Below are positions 59,341 to 64,000 of a stretch of 64,000 nt of DNA, piece by piece. Under the pieces are notes generated by a model. That model saw only the letters and a list, made by a program, of their open reading frames with translations, did no database searches and was not told the origin of the DNA. Numbering within the stretch: the first letter of the stretch is position 1; each line of letters opens with the position of its first letter. The stretch comes from Armatimonadetes bacterium 55-13. Lineage in GTDB: Bacteria; Armatimonadota; Fimbriimonadia; Fimbriimonadales; Fimbriimonadaceae. Location: NCBI GenBank assembly GCA_001898035.1, contig MKRX01000001.1:78237-142236 (forward strand), read 5' to 3'. A program made the position numbers and the translations under genes.

Positions 59341-60324
59341 CTAGTTCTTTTTCTTCTTTTGAAGCGGTCGGGCTTCGACGCCTTCTTTGGTGATCTTGAC
59401 GGGGCGGATGGAGCCGTCTTTTTCGAAGTAGAGGCGGTCGATGCAGATGGCGCGGTGGTTGGGGTGGGTTTCGTCGAGGGGGCGGCGGTGGTAGACGATG
59501 TAGTACTCCTCCTTGCCGGGAAGCTTGAGGATGGAGTGGTGGCCGGCGCCTTTGCCGACGCTCATGTCGCTCTCAAGAATCTTGGCTTCTCGAACGAAGG
59601 GGCCGGTGGGCGACTTGGAGCGAGCGTAGGCGACGCCGTAACTGGAGTCTCCCCAACTGCCTTCTGACCACATGTAGTAGTAGGTGCCGTTCCGCTTGAG
59701 CATGTAGGGACCTTCCACATAGTTGGCGGGGGTGATCTCTTTGAACTCGCCTTCGGTATGGAGCATGTCCTTTGAGAGCTTGACGACGATGGCGTGCCGC
59801 CAGCCGCCATAGTAGAGATAGGCTTGACCGTCGTCATCAATGAAGGCGTTGGCGTCGATTGGCTGGGCGCCGTGGTGGTATTCCTTGATGAGGGGCTTGC
59901 CGAGGGCGTCTTTGAAGGGGCCGGTTGGACTCTTAGAGGTGGCAACGCCGATGCCCGCACCGTCTCCGGCCGAGAAGTAATAGAAGTAAGTGCCATCGCG
60001 CTCGATGATGGTCGGCGCCCAGGCGGCGCGGTTGGTGCTCCAGGGAACGTCCTTGAAATCCAGGATGTGCCCTTCGCTCTTCCACGTGATGAGGTCATCC
60101 GACGAGAAGGCTTCGAAGAAGGTCTGCTTTTCGTAGGCGTCGCTGTAGGTGGGATAGATGTAGTAGCGACCGTTGAAGATGTGGACTTCGGGGTCGGCGT
60201 ACCAGCCGGGGATGATGGGGTTGCCGGATGTTTTGGGGGCGCTGGGGGTCTGGGCGACCGAGATGAAGGTGGCGGCGACGGCGGCCGAGATGCCGATCCA
60301 CCGGGACAGAATCGTAGGTTTCAT
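59341..60324 (-). CDS. Secreted glycoside hydrolase family 43
   Basis: 327 residues from the ATG at 60324 with a signal peptide (RWIGISAAVAATFISVAQ). The five-bladed propeller has the three GH43 acidic residues: the general base in IIPGWYADPEVHIFNGRYYIYPT, the pKa-modulating Asp in IDANAFIDDDGQAYLYYGG, and the general acid in NYVEGPYMLKRNGTYYYMWSEG. It is likely an exported arabinofuranosidase or xylosidase. The C-terminal tail is Lys-rich. Together with GH127 it suggests arabinose-containing polymers as food. Confidence 0.92.
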   Translation of the reverse strand: MKPTILSRWIGISAAVAATFISVAQTPSAPKTSGNPIIPGWYADPEVHIFNGRYYIYPTYSDAYEKQTFFEAFSSDDLITWKSEGHILDFKDVPWSTNRAAWAPTIIERDGTYFYYFSAGDGAGIGVATSKSPTGPFKDALGKPLIKEYHHGAQPIDANAFIDDDGQAYLYYGGWRHAIVVKLSKDMLHTEGEFKEITPANYVEGPYMLKRNGTYYYMWSEGSWGDSSYGVAYARSKSPTGPFVREAKILESDMSVGKGAGHHSILKLPGKEEYYIVYHRRPLDETHPNHRAICIDRLYFEKDGSIRPVKITKEGVEARPLQKKKKN

Positions 60325-60385
60325 GATGATTTCCGGGGCCCCTTCCTCGCGGCCGGTCTTTTGGATTAAACCCCGGATCGCCATT

Positions 60386-60414
60386 TTGGATCAGGTTAGG
60401 CTCTGTGGTATCTT
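60386..60414 (+). promoter_or_regulatory. Promoter of tRNA-Ala(CGC)
   Basis: TTGGAT (60386-60391), 17-bp spacer, TATCTT (60409-60414). A start near 60421 gives a 7-nt leader. Confidence 0.65.
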
Positions 60415-60427
60415 GAAAGTCTCACGT

Positions 60428-60503
60428 GGGGATATAGCTCAGCTGGGAGAGCGCTGCAATCGCACTGCAGAGGTCGTGAGTTCGAATCTCATTATCTCCA
60501 CCA
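60428..60503 (+). tRNA. tRNA-Ala (anticodon CGC)
   Basis: 76 nt with an encoded CCA. The acceptor stem pairs GGGGATA with TATCTCC and keeps the G3-U70 alanine identity pair. The anticodon loop ATCGCAC is closed by CTGCA/TGCAG, with U33 and anticodon CGC. The T arm is GTGAG-TTCGAAT-CTCAT. Confidence 0.95.
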
Positions 60504-61224
60504 CTTACTTCTCAGTCGTTCATTTGAACCCGAATTGTCGCACTGAACCGCACTTTCCGCAACCGAAATGACAGTGTGAAATGTCAGTCTAACGACCGAT
60601 ATTGAACCTGAATTTACCAGTATCGAGCTTAAAGACGATGGCATAAGTGACACAGTTTTAGAATTACTCTCATAGTGGCCAAGTGAAATTACTGGACCAG
60701 AATCATAAACAAATGTTACGGAGAAGGGATTCGATCGCCGTTATCGAGAGTCACGCGGTGCGCTTCGTTCCGCGCCTTGAATCGACAGCGTTGAATTTGC
60801 TTTCATAGTCCGCGATCATTTCCTTGCTGACTCTGCGGTCGCTCCGTTCCCGGCGCGACCGCAGAGCGCAAATGTCCTTGAGCAATTAGCGATTCGACCG
60901 TTCTCGCGCTCAGCGAAAGACTGACCGCAACTTCCTGAACCGTGAAGAGTTCTTTCGGCACGATTTGTTGGTCGTCGCTTCTCAAACAGGCTTGCTCCAC
61001 AGGTTGTTCATCAAGTCTAGAAGTTACTGAATGCTATCGTGGCGACATTCCGAAGGGACGAATTCTCCCTTCATTCTGCTACTGTCCGGCGTCTAGGATG
61101 AAAGGCCTTCCAATGCGTTGATCTACGTGTAAGCGTTATTGCTGATTGGTGGTTTGAATAGTACTCAAAATCAAACAAGGACCGGCATTTAATGCGAAAG
61201 TATCTAGTAAGGTAATCGTGTCGT
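60504..61224. other. Gene-poor region downstream of tRNA-Ala
   Basis: About 720 bp, more AT-rich in its first 250 bp and last 200 bp than the surroundings. It contains one frameshifted excisionase-like gene (60751-61000) and a 12-bp inverted repeat (60831-60842 with 60855-60866). No copy of the tRNA 3' end was found nearby that would mark an attachment-site duplication. The rest is unexplained. Confidence 0.6.
60751..61000 (-). pseudogene. Frameshifted excisionase-like helix-turn-helix gene
   Basis: The first frame (61000 to 60803) gives a MerR/excisionase-type HTH: ELFTVQEVAVSLSLSARTVESLIAQGHLRS. A different frame, shifted by one base, then gives a plausible end, RRERSDRRVSKEMIADYESKF...RGTKRTA, with its stop at 60751. 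The switch falls within the inverted repeat 60831-60866. Genes of this kind are typical of integrative elements, and this one lies ~300 bp from a tRNA gene. It is called a pseudogene because neither frame alone has a normal C-terminus. Confidence 0.6.
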
Positions 61225-61680
61225 ATGTCAGTTGTAATAAAGACGCTGATCTTTGCTCTCTTCGCGATCCTCGTGGTCTCAGCTAGCCTTAAAGTGTCTT
61301 CCTTCACTCAGTTGGAGGACGTTATCTGGCGGTCAAACCTGATGCCGTATGCGCTCGTTCGAGTTGCAGCGGTGATTGTAGTCAGCATGGAGTTTGCGGT
61401 TGCCGCAGGGCTCCTCATTCCTCGCATTCGGCGCTTTGCGCTACTGACGGCGCAATATCTCTTCTTGTTCTTCTTTGCGTACTCGTTGTGGCGCGTTCAA
61501 CAGAAGATCACCGCTCCCTGCAACTGTTTTGGGGCGATTTTCTTAATGCCCCCTTGGGCAACAGCATTGCTTGACTTGATACTCGCCTCGGCGTGCTTCT
61601 TCCTCAGCGACAAAGTGAACATGTCCCCCCGGTCAAATACTTTGTCAGTGCAATCAAATCCGATACAGGTGAAAGAATGA
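61225..61680 (+). CDS. MauE/DoxX-like membrane protein
   Basis: 151 residues with four membrane helices (~5-22, 42-62, 70-88, 108-125). It has a CxC motif at 99-101 (APCNCFGAIF), matching the C-x-CFG signature of MauE-type proteins, which are linked to disulfide formation in methylamine dehydrogenase and other cysteine-rich exported proteins. Its stop overlaps the next start by 4 nt (ATGA). The next gene encodes an 8-Cys exported protein, so oxidative folding of that product is a reasonable idea. Confidence 0.83.
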   Translation: MSVVIKTLIFALFAILVVSASLKVSSFTQLEDVIWRSNLMPYALVRVAAVIVVSMEFAVAAGLLIPRIRRFALLTAQYLFLFFFAYSLWRVQQKITAPCNCFGAIFLMPPWATALLDLILASACFFLSDKVNMSPRSNTLSVQSNPIQVKE

Positions 61681-62111
61681 AAAAAACGAACTGGGTTGCG
61701 TCCACAGTTTGGGCGTTGATTTTGGTCAGCATGGCGATTCCCGCCTTTGCCGACGATACTGCCACTCCCGGAACTGGAACTGACCCAGGCACTTCAGGCA
61801 AGGGAACGTGCACGGGTGTGATGCAATGCACCGGCACAGATGTCATTGGCCCGAATGGGGTGTCATGGTCTACCCAATGGTGCCAGGGCACGACGCGCCG
61901 CGAATACATGACCGTTATCCATTGTCACTGGGATTCCAACTCTACAAGCCGGTGCTCTGAGTTCAAAAACACTTGCTATCTCGGTTCAACATTTTCGGGC
62001 CCGGGATGCACCGGCACGGAAACGCCGGACTCCACCGATCACGATATCGACGGGTGTCTTAACCTCGGTGATACCGCTGATCCGACCGATCCAGGTACCG
62101 GCGCTAATTAA
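61677..62111 (+). CDS. Secreted cysteine-rich protein
   Basis: 144 residues from the ATG at 61677 with AGGTGAAAG upstream. A signal peptide (WVASTVWALILVSMAIPAFA) precedes a mature region of ~119 residues containing eight Cys (CTGVMQC, QWCQG, IHCHW, SRCSE, NTCYL, PGCTG, DGCLN). The ends are Thr/Gly/Pro/Asp-rich linkers. No domain is recognised. The even Cys number fits four disulfides. It lies between the MauE-like gene and a LolA-like gene, overlapping both. Base composition and codon use differ somewhat from genes left of the tRNA. Confidence 0.75.
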   Translation: MKKTNWVASTVWALILVSMAIPAFADDTATPGTGTDPGTSGKGTCTGVMQCTGTDVIGPNGVSWSTQWCQGTTRREYMTVIHCHWDSNSTSRCSEFKNTCYLGSTFSGPGCTGTETPDSTDHDIDGCLNLGDTADPTDPGTGAN

Positions 62112-63094
62112 TGAAATCGGTGATCTGCACCGCAGCAATCGCAGTCCTCTGCCTCAGCCCTGTGTGGGGGCAGGCAGAGGATTTAAGAGACGTGCTTAGC
62201 GTTATGGAGCACGCAAAAGGTGCCATAGGAAAGGCAAAACTTCTTGTCGAGGCTAAGAGCAACTACACGAAGGAAGCGACGAAGCTCTTCAAGGAAGACC
62301 GCACGACTTGGAACAATCCGCACGAACTGACCTGGGCGTTCAACGGCTCAAAACTATTCAAAGAACAGACGGACTTTGCCAAGTCGCACAACAAAGCGCG
62401 TGTACACATGACCGTATTCGACGGGGAAAAAGAGGGAGCCATGTTGCACCCGCCTAATGTGTTTGATCCGCGCTATGTGCAGTCATACGTCGCCGACAAG
62501 AACGCCAAGTTGCCGAAAGAATTTGACCTCCTCAACCCCGGCTACAAGATCGAGGGAGATTGGGCCGTCAATGTCCTCAAAGGGGGGAATTTCACTGTCG
62601 AGCGCCAGGGAAGCGAATTCAAATTGACGGGAAGCCTTCCTAGTCGCCCCAAAGTCGTCCTTTTTGTTGACACCGAGAAAGGCATCATCACGGCTTACGA
62701 GGCAACACTTCCCGACAACACGGTGAACCTGGTCACGCCGAAGGACTTTCAATCCATCGGCGGCGCTTGGATTCCGGCCTCCGTACAGTCAGAAATGTAC
62801 ACACCGGACAAGAAGACGTTGATTTACGGCTGGGGCCTGCGAATGCTGAAGCAATTGGAAGACCCTACCGACAAGCTATTCGAGCTGCCCGGACACATTC
62901 CTACCACAACCGTTCTTGATCTCGACACTCACCGCCGATTCCTGGTCAACAAGGACGGCGTCATGGTCGAATCGCAGGAAGACCTCGACGCTCAGAGGAA
63001 GAAAATGATCAAAGGCTGGCTCTTTGTCATTGCCGTATTCGGAGCTTTGGTCACACTCGGGTTTTATTTGCGCAGACGCATGGCTTCTACATGA
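62111..63094 (+). CDS. Exported protein with LolA-like fold pattern and C-terminal membrane helix
   Basis: 327 residues from an ATG that overlaps the previous stop by one base (TAATG). It has a signal peptide (MKSVICTAAIAVLCLSPVWGQ). Residues ~24-290 are beta-rich and resemble DUF2092/LolA-like outer-membrane-sorting relatives (LRDVLSVMEHAKGAIGKAKLLVEAKSNY...). A membrane helix lies at ~302-320 (GWLFVIAVFGALVTLGFYL) with a basic tail RRRMAST. Such tail-anchored periplasmic proteins often work with neighbouring secreted factors. Function unknown. Confidence 0.65.
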   Translation: MKSVICTAAIAVLCLSPVWGQAEDLRDVLSVMEHAKGAIGKAKLLVEAKSNYTKEATKLFKEDRTTWNNPHELTWAFNGSKLFKEQTDFAKSHNKARVHMTVFDGEKEGAMLHPPNVFDPRYVQSYVADKNAKLPKEFDLLNPGYKIEGDWAVNVLKGGNFTVERQGSEFKLTGSLPSRPKVVLFVDTEKGIITAYEATLPDNTVNLVTPKDFQSIGGAWIPASVQSEMYTPDKKTLIYGWGLRMLKQLEDPTDKLFELPGHIPTTTVLDLDTHRRFLVNKDGVMVESQEDLDAQRKKMIKGWLFVIAVFGALVTLGFYLRRRMAST

Positions 63095-63135
63095 TCTCAC
63101 CTGGCCGCGTCACGGGTGTCCAAACCCAAATAGAA

Positions 63136-63165
63136 AATAGGCGGCCTTTGGTCGCCTATTCAATT
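63136..63165 (+). terminator. Intrinsic terminator of the MauE-like operon
   Basis: AATAGGCGGCC (63136-63146) pairs with GGTCGCCTATT (63150-63160), with one G-U pair and a three-base loop. CAATTTT follows. Confidence 0.8.
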
Positions 63166-63546
63166 TTCGCCAGTGGTCGAGTTAGCCGCTTCCTTGCGCG
63201 TGGCCAAACGAGACCGGCGATCCATGGCCACTCTCATTTCCACCGAACATGGCCGATGATCCGTGCCCGATATCAACCCCGAGGACTAGAGAGCGACCAC
63301 CGCCGTCTTTGGGCCCTCGGTAGCCGTGGCCTTCGTGAGGGCCAAACCTCGGCTTGGAGCCGTATCTTCAGCTTAATAGTTTATGAAACCCAACCAGTCC
63401 TAAAGGACTTGATGGTTCGATGTGTTGACCTGGTTGTTCACTTCGAAGGTCCCCTCTTGGAGTTGCAAAACGCATCCAGGAATCTCCAACAATCTTTCCC
63501 ACTTCTTTACTGACGATCAGACTGGAGTTCGTGAGTTGGGCGTTCC
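63166..63546. other. Intergenic region without a recognised gene
   Basis: About 380 bp. Short open frames exist on both strands, but none has a ribosome binding site plus a recognisable motif. Stretches translate to fragments such as WLFTSKVPSWSCKTHPG that could be gene debris. Nothing else is seen. Confidence 0.5.
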
Positions 63547-64000
63547 CTAACGTTCTTTCCATCCTTGACGGGTGACAATCGGAACGTAGCCTACTTCCAG
63601 ACCTTTCGGTGGCTTGACGATTAGGTTGGGATCGATGCTGGCGAGTCGGCCCACTTTGTTGGCGGGGAGATAGGGGTGGTCTTTGGTCCAGGTGCGGTGG
63701 AGTTTTTCTACTCGTTTTTGAATTGCCTCCCGTTCGGTAGGGGATAGGTCGGCGTTTTGGAGGGCGGGTTGATCGGCGAAGCGGTACCAGGAGTAGGTGA
63801 CGACGCTGCCGTCGCCTAGTGTTCGATTAAATGGCCCCGCGGCTGGTCCGGGTTTCTTCCACACTGAACTGGCTTCGTGTGGAGTTACATAGGGCTCGTT
63901 GGTGCGGTTTGGTTTTGGGAATTTGGCTTTGTGGAGGCCGGTTTCGGCGGGAACGTCGGCGGGACTCACCGCCAACCACTGATCTTTTCCATTTGCGTTT
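63547..64000 (-). CDS. C-terminal part of a secreted-protein gene, cut by the window edge
   Basis: At least 150 residues, open to the right edge of the window (NGKDQWLAVSPADVPAETGLH). The end reads ASSVWKKPGPAAGPFNRTLGDGSVVTYSWYRFADQPALQNADLSPTEREAIQKRVEKLH, and finishes GLEVGYVPIVTRQGWKER. This matches from memory a large family of secreted proteins of unknown function in Planctomycetes and Armatimonadota. The start is outside the window. No domain name can be given. Confidence 0.65.
   Translation of the reverse strand, partial: NANGKDQWLAVSPADVPAETGLHKAKFPKPNRTNEPYVTPHEASSVWKKPGPAAGPFNRTLGDGSVVTYSWYRFADQPALQNADLSPTEREAIQKRVEKLHRTWTKDHPYLPANKVGRLASIDPNLIVKPPKGLEVGYVPIVTRQGWKER

Noticed and set aside
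60831..60866. Inverted repeat as an intrinsic terminator
   Set aside because: It has no T-tract on either side and sits inside the frameshifted coding region.
61071..61307. 78-codon minus-strand frame overlapping the MauE-like start
   Set aside because: No motif or ribosome binding site; it crosses the promoter region of a better-supported operon.
60504..63200. Attachment-site duplication of the tRNA-Ala(CGC) 3' end
   Set aside because: No second copy of the T-arm/acceptor sequence was found in the window by eye.
1..64000. CRISPR arrays, rRNA genes or complete insertion sequences
   Set aside because: No regularly spaced repeat series, no rRNA-like sequence and no intact transposase was seen.

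Overview
The window is a continuous piece of bacterial chromosome of moderately high GC. The lineage is probably Armatimonadota, class Fimbriimonadia. That placement is an inference from four type II pseudopilin genes with near-identical leaders ([10 protein letters not shown] core followed by FPVFAQAK), small coupled lipoproteins, a planctomycete-like cytochrome c, GH109 and GH127 enzymes, and MqnA (futalosine menaquinone route). No rRNA, phage, intact insertion sequence or CRISPR array is visible. Two alanine tRNAs are present.

Layout. 0-5.2 kb: a LuxR-HTH/ATPase hybrid sensor, then a sugar ABC transporter whose binding protein is fused to its first permease, then a DUF488 protein. 5.2-13.5 kb: uvrC, a cysteine-less redoxin, an ECF sigma/anti-sigma pair, nhaA converging on a GbsR-type regulator, a PilZ protein, a seven-iron ferredoxin, a TetR regulator and an A-type Fe-S carrier. 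13.5-21.5 kb: a PilZ/HD-GYP c-di-GMP pair, a copper-amine-oxidase-like cell-surface protein, a PqaA-type hydrolase, and an overlapping darA-holB pair. 21.6-26 kb: three pseudopilin genes, two coupled to tiny lipoproteins; a fourth such pair lies at 32.7-33.8 kb. 26-37 kb: NamZ-like muramidase, tRNA-Ala(UGC), cytochrome c, Imm5-like protein, S15 peptidase, GH127 and a glycosidase-like protein. 36.6-41.7 kb: DMT transporter, GT2 and methyltransferase in an overlapping operon, VOC protein, mqnA and cvfB. 42.5-45.9 kb: an osmolyte-uptake operon (methyltransferase, ATPase, fused permease/binding protein) behind a ydaO-type c-di-AMP riboswitch. 46-53 kb: a split Aer-like receptor, tandem GNAT, clan-D glycosidase, phosphodiesterase and GH109. 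53-55.8 kb: a BlaR/BlaI pair with a clear operator-promoter. 55.8-59.2 kb: small membrane protein, kinase-like/methyltransferase and membrane sulfatase, next to a gene remnant. 59.3-63.1 kb: GH43, tRNA-Ala(CGC), a frameshifted excisionase-like gene and a three-gene MauE/Cys-rich/secreted-protein operon. The right edge cuts a secreted-protein gene.

How the genes work together. Osmotic and c-di-AMP biology recurs: DarA receptor, ydaO riboswitch, betaine-type transporter without CBS domains, NhaA and a GbsR-type regulator. A second theme is carbohydrate and cell-wall scavenging (sugar ABC, GH43, GH109, GH127, clan-D glycosidase, NamZ), which fits a heterotroph living on plant or microbial polymers. 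A third is type II secretion or pilus biology: pseudopilin-lipoprotein pairs, three of the pseudopilin promoters carrying 11-bp direct repeats like PhoB/PhoP-family operators. Many genes overlap by 1, 4 or 8 nt. Several have a -10 box directly upstream of the start codon and no Shine-Dalgarno sequence, so leaderless mRNAs are probably common here.
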